In this document: positions 32,875-45,640 of the stretch, piece by piece | Position numbering within the stretch: the first letter of the stretch is position 1 | How the letters are laid out: each line of letters opens with the position of its first letter | Source of the DNA: Apoda limacodes | Taxonomy: Eukaryota; Arthropoda; Insecta; Lepidoptera; Limacodidae | Assembly (NCBI GenBank): GCA_946406115.1 | Contig: OX291547.1 | Coordinates: forward strand, 7,507,001-7,571,000 | DNA: 64,000 nucleotides | Direction: 5' to 3' | Notes under the pieces: model-generated | Told to the model about the DNA's origin: nothing | Databases searched by the model: none | The model's input: only the letters and a program-made list of their open reading frames with translations | Made by a program: the position numbers and the translations under genes

Positions 32875-33600
32875 AATTTTTTATTTTTATGCTATGTATT
32901 TTTTTGATGTTCAGTTACTGACAATTGTAAATAAAATTTATAATGCTTATTAATATTTATTTGCTAAGGAATAGTCAAAGTAAGCCTACCATTTTAGGCT
33001 CACTTCGGCTTACTTATGACTCTGAAATAGGTTTGTTAAAAGCAGCAAGAGACCTTTGAATATACTTGACCTAATAACATTCTCATTACATAGTAAAAGT
33101 GGGCTACAAAAGATAATAACTGAAAGTTCTAGGTCTCAACGTAGTAACGCCAGTGCCTGTACGTTAAGGTTGTAGATTTAGAGAAATTAAAATCAAGTGA
33201 CTTCTAAGTAATTCAATTCCACCTAATTTTTTGATGCATTGTAAAATAGAGACAGAATTGAAGCAGATACCGTGTTGATATATAGAATAGCTTGTTGCTC
33301 GTATATCCGTGGTTTTAAAATAAGATAAACGAGTAGAGATGTACAAGGGTTACTTAGTTACTTAAAGTTATAAAGTACCTAAAGAATATTACAGGTAGCT
33401 AAAACTTTTAGGTGTCATTGTAGACACCAATTAAAAAGATTTAGCTGCACAGCAAGGAATTCAGTGCCGCGAAGAATATTAGATAATTTACATTGTCCAA
33501 TTTAATTTATCAATCAACAAAGCAAATAATCTGATTCACAAAAAAAAACCTAATTAGGCCGAAAAAGAAATTGAAGTTATTGCAACATGCATGAAAAAAC
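32875..33600. other. Non-coding AT-rich stretch
   Basis: Nothing supported is seen. A short mirror-like patch, 'aagtaagcctaccattttag' then 'gctcacttcggcttactta', lies at about 32,970-33,015. Confidence 0.4.
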
Positions 33601-33609
33601 ACCAAGTAC

Positions 33610-33795
33610 CAACTAGTGAGTGCCAGCCTTCATACGTCCCCACTGCTGGGGCACGGCCTACCCTCATAAGCGAGGGTGATTGGGCCATAGGTCCACACGC
33701 GGGCCCAGTATTCCACGTATGTGAAATACGTAATTTTTTTTTCTTGACGTATGCAGGTTTCCTCACGATGTTTTCCTTTACCGAAAAGCCAACCA
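33610..33795 (-). mobile_element. tRNA-derived SINE, family A, 3' half
   Basis: The reverse complement matches the second half of the 30,186-30,501 copy: 'aacatcgtgaggaaacctgc', 'atacgtcaagaaaaaaa', then 'gggtaggccgtgccccagca' and 'gtggggacgtatgaaggctg'. The tRNA-like head is missing (5' truncation). The overlapping open frames here on both strands are not genes. Confidence 0.75.
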
Positions 33796-34142
33796 ACTAG
33801 TACTAGTATAGTATTATATAGTCTGTGACCAAGAAAACCAGTCATAACAATAACCACACCAAACTAATTACAACTAGACAGATGATAAATTGCTTTGGGT
33901 TTAAGTGTCTAATGAAACTTTACCAAAAAAAACTTACCTACCCTATATGACTTAGCTTTACGCTACACCTAACTCTAAAACCTGTGCATGGTCTATACTA
34001 TAACTTGTGAAAGAACACATTCAAATTTATACGCATAAAAATCACATTTTATATCGATCCTGACTGACTTTATCTAATATTTAAAATTTTGGTACAACAT
34101 TCTACTTTGTGTCTAGAAATCAAACTGACATCTACATTTTTA

Positions 34143-34385
34143 AGGGCCCTCTTACACCCCACTAGCGCCGCCATTAGATATCCTCAATTTTCTCTTCGTA
34201 GAAAACGGCCACTTTTAGCAAAAATGCCAACTACAACTCACAGATATTATTTAGAAACTATATAAAACCTTCTAAAAATAGCTTATGACTAGCTTTATAT
34301 TTGCGACATTTGGATTTTAGAAATTTGTTTTCTACAAAGAGAAAATTGAGGATATCTAATGGCGGCGCTATAACTAGCTAACGCT
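34143..34385. mobile_element. Long-TIR element, family 'ctagcgccgccattagatat', copy 2
   Basis: The left arm reads 'ccctcttacaccccactagc' and 'gccgccattagatatcctca'; the right arm is the inverse, 'gaggatatctaatggcggcg' (34,349-34,368). The interior ('gccacttttagcaaaaatgc', 'acagatattatttagaaact') is the reverse complement of copy 1, so the two copies are in opposite orientation. Confidence 0.7.
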
Positions 34386-34997
34386 GTTGGTGCTTTTACA
34401 GCGATCATTGTCAGCGTCTTATGACTTCATAATGGAGCTCTGTTGCTACTCGTAGGACGTTTTTTCACGTACATTTTTTGTAAGACAGTATGGTTGCAAA
34501 TGTCAACGTCAAGTAACTGTTCTTGAGTTAAAAGACCAGGAACAGGTCGATGTATTCACCTTTCCAGTTATTGACAAAATACTTAAAGTAAGTCACGCTA
34601 ATTATAAACGAAAAGTTGAATTTTATGTAACTATATTGATTTTTTATGCTTTGCTATTTTGAAATAGTAATTGCGGATCGTAAGTAAAAAATTATTTACA
34701 TCAACAATGTTTCCTACGTAAAAACACGCAATTTTCAAAATCTAGTAACCCAAAAAAAGACAAATTACAGATGTACAAAATACAGTATCTACAGCCAAAA
34801 AGTTCAAAGTAGTAAACCAAGTAAAATAGTGGCGAAGGCTTGCTAGCGTTAGTTTATGGCCTTATTATAAAGTTTGTATTTTAGTCAGGTTGGTGATATA
34901 ACATAATATAGTTATACCACAAATTCCTAGTTATATTAGGCGTGCCAAAATTTGACACAACAAAAATACGTGACCGGCAGTTATTTGTAGTAATGTG

Positions 34998-35035
34998 TAT
35001 ATAACGCGCGCGAGATGGAATTTAGATAGCTTGTG
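34998..35035 (+). promoter_or_regulatory. Candidate TATA promoter, plus strand
   Basis: TATATAAC (34,998-35,005) leads into a CpG-rich patch ('cgcgcgcgagatgg'). A start site about 30 bp downstream (around 35,029) would fall at 'tagatagcttgtg', which is not a strong initiator. It is supported mainly by the downstream donor at 35,370. Confidence 0.35.
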
Positions 35036-35370
35036 ATAAGGAATAAAGGCGCCGTCAGCTAGAAGTAGGCGGCTACTTGTGGTGGACGTGCTTTGTAAGC
35101 ACTAGGGCTTTAACCACGAACATCAGGCAAATGTCGCAATATTTCAAATACGGTCGCAATATTAATTGAAATTTATTGATATATACGATTGTCGTGAAAT
35201 TGAATTTATTTTGTTTTATTTTTGCCTAGTTTTTTCTCGCGTTTTCGTCCTGGTGCGAATTTTAAAATTTTTGCTATAAAACTCTAAACATTTCCGGATT
35301 ACGAGATGATTTTACAACGTTTATGAAAGCTCTTAATTGTATGAAACGCACATTCCAAATTCAACTCTAG
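35029..35370 (+). other. Candidate 5'UTR exon with strong donor, plus strand
   Basis: About 340 bp run from the presumed start to CTCTAG|GTAAGTGAGT (GT at 35,371-35,372), one of the best donor sequences in the window. The ATGs near the end open only short frames, one ending exactly at the TAG of the donor. It would therefore be untranslated, with upstream ORFs. No partner coding exon was found. Confidence 0.35.
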
Positions 35371-35439
35371 GTAAGTGAGTGTTGAAGACATAGTCTTTAA
35401 TAAATAGCTTGGTCTGCAAAGTGCCAGTTTTCTATTAAA

Positions 35440-35700
35440 GGTATATATTATATAGGTTAAAACTTATAAAGAATTCTAGTTTTTCATACAAATGGTGTCA
35501 ATTAAGATAAAATCTAGTTAGTAAACACATTTTTCAGGATTTTGGAAAACCAAAGATATAGATATTCGGCTTCAGATCATGTCTACAAAATATCACGGGG
35601 TTTGATCATTATATGTCAAAAATAAGTAGAAAATTCGTTTGTATGAAGCACGCTGCGAGGCGCCGCGAATCATATTCTCTTGAACACAATAACCACTAAA
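35440..35700. repeat. Repeat block shared with the 38.1-39.4 kb foldback element
   Basis: 'aggattttggaaaaccaaag' matches (inverted) 'ggttttccaaaatcttg' at about 38,267. 'gtcaaaaataagtagaaaat' and 'ttcgtttgtatgaagcacgc' match 39,290-39,330 directly and 38,165-38,205 inverted. It is probably one arm of the same element family. Confidence 0.55.
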
Positions 35701-35704
35701 CATA

Positions 35705-38140
35705 ACACTTTAGTTGCTATCGCAATGTAATTAGTTCCTTACATCATATTAAGCACCGGTTAGCGAGTATCACCACTTGTGATATCACCACTTACCTACC
35801 CTCCAACTTACATAAATAAATAGGTGATTATTAGTTGTTCTTAAGTTTGGTAGCTTTATTTAATGTTTACAAAAAGGTGTAATAGATAAGCAAAATTTAC
35901 TTTTTGTAAAATTATTTTCTGTAAAACGTCTGTCTTGTGTGCGTTTCTACATGGTAACATGTTTGTATTATAAAGTGTTATCTATATTTCTCAAAGTAAA
36001 ACGAATTATGTATATTCGAATTTGAAAATAAATGATTTAAACCATAATTTTTTGGTTTCCGGTTACCGTTTCTAATAGACCAATAAAACAGTAATTAAAA
36101 TATACAATAAATAAAATTAATATTATACTTATAAAAATAATTACTTATAAAAAACCTACCCAAATCAACCCATTTAACCCCATTTTGATTATTTCCTATT
36201 CCACCGCAAGCACGCATTTGATGAAATAAATTGTTAATAATAACAAATGCTTAAATAAATAAGATATGTGATTTTGAAATTAATTTCGGCGTGTGTCTAT
36301 ATCCAAAGTAACTAGTAAATGTAATATATTACGTATGATGAAGTGGTTGAAATTGTAAGTATGTTTGACCCTTACTGTACCGGCTTGCTTAATAAAAATA
36401 GTATGATTATCACACATGTCATTCAATATACTTGACCTTTGCGTTTCGACATTAAAACATGGGCAAGTCCACGCAGTGTCTGTGAGATATATCCGTATAT
36501 GAATGTTCAAGAAACTATTAATGTATCCGGATAATGTTTTAAGTGCATAATGGAATGTATCAGTTTCATGCAGGAAATTCTTATATGAGTTATGTGTTAA
36601 ACAGAATTGATTATTGCGCAGGTTCAGTTCGTAATTATATTTTTAATAATTACTAATCTTACAAAAAACTGTTCACAGATAAAATTTAAGAGCAAAACTT
36701 ATAAAGATACAAATAGCTGTAGAATCTTAATTATGTTAAAACACCTAAAAAGATTTTTAATGACTATCACGAATTAGGATATTTGGCACTAAAAATTTGC
36801 TTGTGAGTAAACCAAGGTTTCTTGACAAAAAATCACCATCGGACATTATTTGTGATTAAATTTGGTATAAAACTAAAATATTATAATACCAGTCTCTCAG
36901 TAGTCTATGTATGTGTATACAGTCTGTTTTTTTTATAAGAAGGCTGCATAACGTAACCATACCATTATACCTAATCCCAAAACGTAAATGAAATAATAGA
37001 GGTTACATAATAAACTGTAACACCGCAAATCGTTTCCTCGATGCAAGATTGCGCCGTCTTACAGGTACCAGTAATAATTGGAGTTAACGAACACCACTAT
37101 TTATGCACTCCCGAGCTACCCATACTGCTGCATTATTTATGCACTACCGCTACACTATTATGCACTTCGTCTATCGCTACATTGTCTATTGTTTATTGCA
37201 CTATTCTACTGCTGTATCACGTTGTATACAGATTGCATTTGCGATGTATTGAAGCTTTTATAATTATTTTGATCGTAGAGCACAGAAGATACTACGAACC
37301 ACAGTCTAAACATTGATAAAATTAAAGTTTAGTTTGTGTTTCTACGGTACTTACTTACCTTTATTTACTTTGTAACCTATCGTATTGACTAGTTAGAATT
37401 TAATTAACATAAAAAGCGATGGCTAAAGAGATTCTTTCCGTTTCTTAACGCTAAACGCTATAGTTTTCCGAAACAAGTTTTTAGTTTTAACGGCCAAGCC
37501 GAGGTTCGTGTCCAGGACACTCTTGTGCAAATCGCCACCACTTTACGCGGCTGAGTGTATACCGCTGCAAAAGTTGTTGTCAAAGCCATCTGCGGTCAAC
37601 AACAGTAAACAGTGGTTAGAAAAAAAGACCACTATGATTGTGATTTCAATTTTTTTTTTTTAGTTTCAATTTTGACAAGATACTGCCTACGTAAAACTAA
37701 ATTTCTGAAATACGCAGTAGTATAAAAAATAATGATAAAAATGTAACAATAACAAACAATAAGCGCTAACCTGCGTATACATACTGACACTAATTGCATA
37801 AATGCCCTATCCTTTGCGCAATCAAATCGAGACCTTGACATAGTTACGCACCTGACTGTACCCGCGTCCGCGCTGTGCACGTGCATTACAAAATCAAACA
37901 TAACCGCATTTATTACTCATGTCGTTTTCCATGGCGTTCACGTATAGAGAAAGCAATTGCGACAAACGGAAGGACGGACTGACTGATCTATTAGTGTATA
38001 CGTGCTCTGAGATAATTTGTTTATAAACCCGGTTTTACGCAATGGGAAATGTAGCAATAGTATGCTGAACGACCACTTTATTTAAGGTTGCGGTTCTTTC
38101 CCTAGGCACTACTGCGTGGCACTACTAGTAATGCCATAAG
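35705..38140. other. Non-coding; degenerate 'ttatgcact' repeat at 37,096-37,200
   Basis: Imperfect repeats of 'ttatgcactcccg', 'ttatgcactaccg' and 'ttatgcacttcg', then 'tttattgcactattc', lie at about 37,100-37,210 in two overlapping short open frames. No gene, splice signal or recognised repeat ends otherwise. Confidence 0.4.
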
Positions 38141-38149
38141 CGGCTCCAA

Positions 38150-39365
38150 ATCTTATCCATCCATCGCTTCATACAAGCGAATCTCGCATTTGTTTTTGAC
38201 ATTTACTGATCAATCACTGTGAAATTTCTTAGTCATAATCCCAAGCCGAATACCTATGTCTGTGGTTTTCCAAAATCTTGTAAAATGTTTTTATTAATTA
38301 GAAATCTTTTTTAAACCATTTGTATAAAAAACTTAAAACCTATATCACCTTTGAACTGCATCATTAAACTACAATTAAACTTTTTAACCTACTAATTTAA
38401 AAAAATAAAAAAAACTACTATTTAAACTTTTGAACTACATATTTAAACATACAGAAAACTGGCACACTGCATATAGTCATAGGTGTACGCAAAAAAAAAA
38501 CCGCAAATCGATGTTAAACTCTTAGCCGTTTGCACACAGGTACTTTAGGGCAAAACAATAATTTTGAGCCGCAGTTCCTTAATATATTTCCCTCCCGGGG
38601 GTTTAGGGTGTCATCAATTTTTTGTATAGGATTTAATTTTTTTTTTCAGAAACCCATTGTGAGGGGTATCTAATGAAAGAACTTGAGCCAACTCTAAAAA
38701 TATACCACACTATTACCTTTGGCCTACTTTGTTTTTTAAAATCCAAAAAGTATATTCAAAACATACCAAGTTTGGGCCCCCCCAGGTACAAGATGGCCCA
38801 GTATTTTTCTCTAATGTGTAACATAAATCATAGTTTATATCCTTATTTTTAACCCCCTGAAAGCAAGTTGGAAAATATTAAAATTTAATATTTCTTTTTG
38901 AATTTTTAAACACACTTAAATAACACCAGTAAACAGAAGCAGCAGGGTACAGTACAGTTCACATAAGTATAAAGATCTGAAGTGTTAGCAACCGTCTCAC
39001 ATTGCAATATGCAAAAATTCAAAAAAATACTAAATTTTAATATTTTCCAAATTGCTTTCAGGGGGTTAAAAATGAGGATATAAACTACCATTTAAGGTAT
39101 TTATTAGATTAGATTATAGTTTGGGGAACTGCGGCTCAAAATTAATGTTTTGCCCTAAAGTACCTGTGTGCCAAACGGCTAAACTATTCATCGATTTGCG
39201 GTTTTCGAGCAAAATTTCCGTTTTACACCTGCCACTAATATTTATTACTAGAACATGTCTTCAAAATTTCGTGGTATCTTATTTGCAAGTGCCAAAAATA
39301 AGTGAAAAATTAATTTGCATGAAGCACGCTGAGAGGCGCTCCGCATCGTATTCTCTTAAGTACTC
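38150..39365. mobile_element. Large foldback element (about 1.2 kb) with long inverted arms
   Basis: Left segments 38,483-38,585 ('accgcaaatcgatgttaaac', 'gtactttagggcaaaacaat', 'ttgagccgcagttcc') are repeated inverted at 39,125-39,233. Left 38,850-38,905 ('taaccccctgaaagcaagtt') is inverted at 39,010-39,070. Outer segments at 38,165-38,205 and 39,285-39,330 ('cttcatacaagcgaat' against 'atttgcatgaagc') also pair. About 100 bp forms the unpaired centre. No coding. Confidence 0.65.
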
Positions 39366-39369
39366 TGAT

Positions 39370-42300
39370 AAAACCTATTAGAAAAATACTATTAAAAAAG
39401 TATAATTTACAATCTATAGGTGTGTGATAGAATTATCTTTTATTTTTACTATTACAATAAAGATATTACAGGACAAAGACACGAAGGTAGTATGTTTGCT
39501 CGATATACTATCCGTTACTAATAAATATTTTTTAAATATGCTGTAAAGATATTATTTTCAAAAGGTGTCTTTGCCAAAATTGTTACCGTTTTGCTTTCGA
39601 CGTAGGATAAATATTATATACTAAACTTATATTATGATCATACGAAAAACATTAACAAATAACACAGAAACGGGTTGACATCGAAACTTAAAAATATACA
39701 AACAGGGTGGAAACGGTCAGTGATCTCACTCTATTTTTTCTAAACCGTACACAATATCGCAATACTGATTGTTGTTCCTGAAAGTGCTTCACGAGCTCTA
39801 TACAATGGTATCAATAATGGTTTATAAAATAAACTGGATCTATCCGAAAAATTTATGTTTCAGCTTCCATTAGTTTAGTAAGGCGACATGAAGTGAGATA
39901 TTTTATCATTTACTTTAAAAAGTATTACCCACTTATTAATATCTGTATCTATAATTATAATAGATGTAGATACACGTGTCTCCATTCGACTTGTTTACAC
40001 TCCACTTCACTATTATAAAAAAGTACCTTAATAAACCGAACTGGCTGTATGAATTTAATTATTTTACTACAACTTGATTAAAATAATTAAACCTCTTTTA
40101 ATCGCACAGAACAAAACCTACTAACTACTACTTGTTTGTACAAAACTGTTTTCCGTTTTGGTATATGGTCGCTAGTGTCGTATAAGTTTACGTCATTTTA
40201 ATATGGCGCCTGTAGTTTTTATTTTTGACCACTGGGTCAGAAAAGTTTGTCGCACGTTAAACCTTAATTTGGTCCTTGCGAGGCAGAATAATATAATAGA
40301 TACATCAATAAAGGAACACTTCATATTTTTAAGGGGGTAGGAGTAATAAAAAATAATAATTTTATATTAACCATGCGAATTCGCAGCTGGCCTCCAGTCC
40401 TATATAAACCATCCGTCCGTTTTCCACTATCTCAAAACTTATCAAAGTTAACACAGCTCGTTGCATAAGCAAATGATTAAAATTGTGAACATATTACTCA
40501 ATAAAAGCAATTGAAAGTACTTTTTACTAAACCGATAATCATAAAGATATCGAACATGAAACGTAAGCTATTACAGAGAAGTACACACCTGTTCTAAATC
40601 CAATTAAAAAGCGAGCAACCTCCAACAAAACTTTTTCAATTACACATCAAAAAGAACATCGTGATAAAATTGTCGATAGAGTTTTGCTGTTAACAACGTT
40701 ATTGAATCAGAAACCACCCTATGATCTACTTTAACACTGTTTGTAAGAGACAATTGAACCATTAAGTATTTGTTATTGAATGTAACAGTAATGTTGGACC
40801 TGTTACATCTGTTATCGAATTTTGTTCACGTTGTTTTTATCGATAACATCACCGTAACAGTTTGGGAATTAGTAACGAAATGTTAGTGAAAGTTGCTCAC
40901 GACTGTACTTGCCTTCTTTGAATATTGATTGCGTTTATCCTGCAAGCGTTGCAAGGTTTCAGACAACACGGCGTATATTGGTTATGTAATGTCCCTAAGG
41001 ATAACTAGTTAACGTAGAATGTATTTGTTAATGTAAACTGGCATAGTTACCTGTAACAGGTATTATAGATAGGTAGGCTATTACAAGGGCCATTGTAATA
41101 TGAACTATAAATATTGCATTATCCATACTACTAATTCTACTAATATTATGAATGCGGAAGTAACTCTCTCTGTCGGTCTGTTACCTTCTCACGGTTAAAC
41201 CATTTTACCGATTAAAATGAAATTTCCCATGGAGTTAGTTGGAGTCCCAGGGTAGGACATGTGCTACTTGAAAACGTCAAGTGTGAGTCGGTTTTCTTTC
41301 TGTAATTGAGGAGTTGCAGTTGAAATCTTACACCGATAACCGAATTAAGGGCGGGTGGAATCGCGGGAGAAAGTTAGTTGTGTTAGTGTTACGCACGAAT
41401 TAATTATAAATTTATGCTATGTAGGCATGTTACGTAAACGATATGTAACAAAATTCAATATGCTATTAATATTTTTTTTTTTAATTTAAACCAAACATTT
41501 AGTGTTTATGCTGAGTCCCAACTTCATATAAAATATAAGATTCTTGATCAATATTAATTATCTTATCAGTTTCAATGCATTAGTATATTATGTATTAAAA
41601 ATATTGATTATTTTATTATTCAAAATACAGAAAGAGATTTCTAGAAGTCTTATTCTGTATTTTTTATTGCATTAGACACTAAAAACTTGTATGGGATTGT
41701 AGACTTTAATATTTGATATTAGTTTAAACTTAATACTTAGCCCGGCCAAAAGGATTGTGACAGACAGTTTAACAATAAGGTAAAAATGTGATTATTTAGG
41801 TCTTGTTGTGTAACCGCCATAATGTCTGTCAATATCTATTCAATATACAAGTCATAAGATGACGCTTATGTATGAACATTTTAATTTTAACACACCTTGA
41901 CCGTGTAGACATTTCTATGGTAATTCATCGAAACATTTAGGGCTTTTTGGTTGTTGATAACAAAATTAACATTTCAAATGAAATTACTGAATTAAAGCAT
42001 TGAAATTTAGACTTATTTAACTTTTAATTATTTTTAAATAATTTTATTTCGTCACATAAATTTCTGAGTGCGATATGGCGCAACCATATTTAGAGGATAG
42101 CCAGTTTTGACATTATAACAGTACAGGTCTTTTTTTTAATATTACAACACTTTTGCCAATTTAAATATATATATTTAGCCAGTTGTAATACGGGACCCCG
42201 ATGGCATTGACCAAAAGAGAAGAGAAAGCTAGACATCTACTGTTTATGTCTCCGTTAATTTACCGTAGCTATCATATTCTTAAAACTTGGAAAATTACAG

Positions 42301-42735
42301 TGAAAAAATTGAATGAAATCCGTAGGCCTTAACTCAATTCAGCTGAAAATCATTTGTATATGACCATGATCTTCATTATTGAGTATTAGTATAATTTATC
42401 TGTTTATTTATTATTTATTAAGATATTTTAAAAACGAGGATAAACCAGTTTTATATTGCTCATATTGTTTTAAACTTTTATATATATTAGTATCTTTAAT
42501 ATTATCTTAATAATTATAAAAGGCAAAACTTACCATCTATTATAAATAATCTAATCAATTGAAACATAAATGAACTTGTTCTGTGCTTATGCAATATTTT
42601 ATTAAAAAACAAAAGGAATAAAAAATTTCTTTCTGTGATCAAAATAAAAAAATTATAACCAAATCTCGTTTTAGATGTTATTGTGACTCAAAACACTGTG
42701 TCCGTATAGCGTCAAAAACAAAAATTTACAACTAC
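39370..42735. other. Non-coding with several repeat fragments
   Basis: 40,136-40,258 is copy 2 of the very short TIR element ('ggtcgctagtgtcgtataag', 'gtcagaaaagtttgtcgcac'). 41,130-41,430 is a Helitron-like repeat ('tctactaatattatgaatg', 'gagttagttggagtcccagg', 'ggaatcgcgggagaaagtta'). 41,640-41,790 is an internal piece of the 'acggaaccctaaaa' family. The rest is AT-rich without a gene. Confidence 0.5.
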
Positions 42736-42739
42736 GATA

Positions 42740-43312
42740 AAAAACCTGCCAATTGCGAGTTGGGCTCGCGCACTGAGGGTTCTGTACCTACCACCATTTA
42801 CGTAATTTATAAACACAAACCAAAAAAGTGTGCCGCTAAGCGGTCATCCGTCCAAGTACTGACCAAGCCCGACGGTGCTTAACTTTGAATATCGTTTCCA
42901 ACAAACAAATGTGTTACTGTTTCTCTTAATGATAAGCAAGATGGCGCTGTACCGGTAATTTAAAATAGTAATTACTTGGGCCCGTCTCACACTTGGCCGG
43001 TTTTTATTATTTGTGTTTATACTTTAGAGTTAACACTAGTTTTCACTGCAAGTTTGTATGTCTTTCTGTTTCTGTTTCTACGATAGAGCGCAAACAACGA
43101 AAATGTGTTTCTTATATTCCTTAAATTTTAACTTTTTATTATTTGTTAGATAATCCCCCATTATAACACATGTTCTTTAAAAAAATCAGGCTTCTACCTA
43201 TTTCTGTCGAAAGTATAGAGCTTTTTAATGGTCGGACAGACGGACAGACAGCGTAGCCTTAGTAATAGGGCTCAGTTGGCGCCCTCTGGCTACGGAACCC
43301 TAAAAACCAGCC
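42740..43312. repeat. 'ccaagtgcgag / acggaaccctaaaa' dispersed repeat containing an empty LINE target
   Basis: It starts 'ctgccaattgcgagttgggc' and ends 'ggctacggaaccctaaaaac'. Internal 'tgccgctaagcggtcatccg' and 'tccaagtactgaccaagccc' (42,832-42,880) are the uninterrupted counterpart of the target site at 7322-7334/7857-7869. A run of 'acggacagacag' precedes the right end. Confidence 0.7.
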
Positions 43313-43319
43313 TGATATA

Positions 43320-44590
43320 GCACAACGAATAACGATTGCCCCAATAAACCGTGTACAGTACCTACTGGTCGCAAATACATATTAGCTCGCGTTATACTTT
43401 ATGTTCATGACTTTTCCCTAAATGCGCCTGGATCTTTAGAAGCCCCCATTTTTCTTTTCTTCGTGCCTCTTGAGGCTTCAGGAGTTTAGCCCCTTTGTTG
43501 TGGTCTGATGTTTGCTTAAATTCCCAAACAAAGTTACTCACTCTCGGCTGATCGATCCAATATGCACTTCTTTCGTAGTTTAATATATGAACATATATTT
43601 ATTATGGCATGGGGCCCTAAAGAGGGCCGTTTTTTGGGTCCGTGTTATTCCCACAGGTTTTTTTTTTTATACTGTACTTTTCCTTACGTGTCGTAACAGT
43701 GCATTGACTTTATATGTATCCAAAGTTTTCATGGGAATAGGTTTTTTGCGGCTGAAACCGCCGAATTGTCTAGTGATGTTATAGGTACCTTATACTTTTA
43801 AACTTTGAAAGTACTGTCACACTTTTTTTATCAAACGAACCAAGAGGCTGAAATAAGATGAATGATGTCAGTCATCATTCTTCAGAAGCGCTTCGTTCCA
43901 GTCAAGTCACGAAGAGCCTACTTTCCGGACCTAAAAAACTGGTCAAGTAAATCATTTACGTAACAATAACCTGCCTACAGGCCGGCGATACAAAATAGCC
44001 ATCATATCTGTTCCATTACGTAACGTTTTTGTTACGGCTAAACGTATATTATGTTATGACAATGACATGGGCGTGACCGAGCTGGTGACATGGATGCACG
44101 CGCACTGGTTTGGACATAGCACGTACTACTTCCGATGTTTTTAAAATTTAAATTAATGTTTTTGATGTATTATTTTTAATAAGATATTTAAAATATATTT
44201 CAGATTAGGTACTGAGATTCTAGCGGGTTCTTTTCGGTAGTACAATCATTCCGAACCGTAGATAAAGTTTATAAAATTAATGATTAAACTGGCGATTCCA
44301 AAGTGCTGTTTAAACGTCTACTTGAAGAAAATTTTGAGTTTGAATTTAAGTTTGATGTGACATTCTTAAGGTAGTTTAATTTGAGACAGGGCGGTTAGTG
44401 ATTTTGATATTGTCTGAATGTATACAAATTATTTGTTTACATACACTAATTGGTCGTATAATTTGGTGCGTTATTGTGTTATTTCATTTAGTTCTTGTTG
44501 GCTAAAATAAAGAAAGTCTCGGTATCTAATAACACTAGAACTGTTTACCATTTCTAGTCTCATTTCTGGGAGAGTTAGTTTTTAAGTCTT
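43320..44590. other. Non-coding stretch with small palindromes
   Basis: Notable only for 'gggccctaaagagggcc' (about 43,613-43,629) and 'gatgtcagtcatcattc' (about 43,864). A 65-codon frame at 43,587-43,784 shows no domain. Nothing else is supported. Confidence 0.4.
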
Positions 44591-44592
44591 TT

Positions 44593-45640
44593 TTACGCAC
44601 AAAACACAAAAGCAATAAACAGAACTTGCCCGTAGAATTCGTCACAGAGTTCACCTTCACAACAGCCAAGTGGCGAGGGCATAGACCTAGCATGCCACAG
44701 TGCGCGAGAACAAACCCTGCTCTTGCATTTTTTTTTCTCTAATGATTTGAATCCAAATTCGTAATTAGATATGTTTGCGGTGGCCCGCACAGAAGATTTC
44801 TTTTCTATAATGCGCAAGAAAGTGGCCTCTGTCGTGTGCAGGTTACGGGAAAGCTCAAACAGTCTACTGTCAGTGTTCGCCAAAAGACTGGACAGCGTAG
44901 TTTTTGGCAGGTTCACCAAGTTACAAATAATGAATGTAGCCTGGTGAACAATAAAAAATCTTAATTATTTTATAATTTTAATTATTTTCAATATTTCATT
45001 ACCTAATTTTGTGTATGTTATCTGAGTGATTTGAATGTAATTGAGTTTTGTATAGTGTATTACAAAATATTAAGTTAACTTGTGTATAGACCTAATACTG
45101 TCTAATTAAATAAAATAAATTGTAAAAATTGAATTGAAAAATATTATTTTACTTTCCAAGTTTATCCCGAGCAAGTTGTCAATAATAACGGCACAATACA
45201 TAAACTCGCGAAATATAACGAAATTTGCACGTCAATGTGCATAATAATACCTACAATAAGTTTCCTATAATAAATTATAGTGCACTATCTATATTTATAT
45301 TTATTTTTAAGTAACTAAGGTAAAAATTATTTAAACCACTAATTATTTCTTTAACCGGAGTCACACTAAAACTAACTAATATAGATATTTCTCTTTTTGA
45401 ACTTAACTTCAAACGTTGTCAATTACGCATGCATAGCCGCAATTTGACTTGAACTTGCACGACCTTGTGCTAGCTCTATCTGGCGGGCATTATGTGAACT
45501 AAGTACAGCACGGCAGACATTTTCACCTTCATTGAAATCCAGATTGGAAAAACTCGCGAGGCCACTTTTCCTTTCACAGACTGGCTGCAATAGCGCTCTA
45601 TGTGAACGCACTATGGTTCGGTTGTTGGTAATGTACACAC
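44593..45640 (-). other. Two coding-like minus-strand open frames, function unknown
   Basis: 45,638-45,423 (71 codons, RSHRALLQPVCERKSG, then FSNLDFNEGENVCRAV) and 44,919-44,593 (108 codons, TEATFLRIIEKKSS, ANISNYEFGFKSLEKKK) have mixed, protein-like composition and higher GC than the AT-rich gap between them. I recognise neither. No convincing splice sites link them, and both could be relics of one mobile element. Confidence 0.25.

Noticed and set aside
33554..33857. Overlapping open frames on both strands
   Set aside because: They fall within the 3' half of SINE family A.
42549..42581. Short minus-strand exon MFQLIRLFIID plus G with donor GTAAGT, correct phase for 9,652
   Set aside because: Only 11 residues, weak signal-peptide character, poor start context and a 33-kb intron; chance match is likely without RNA evidence.
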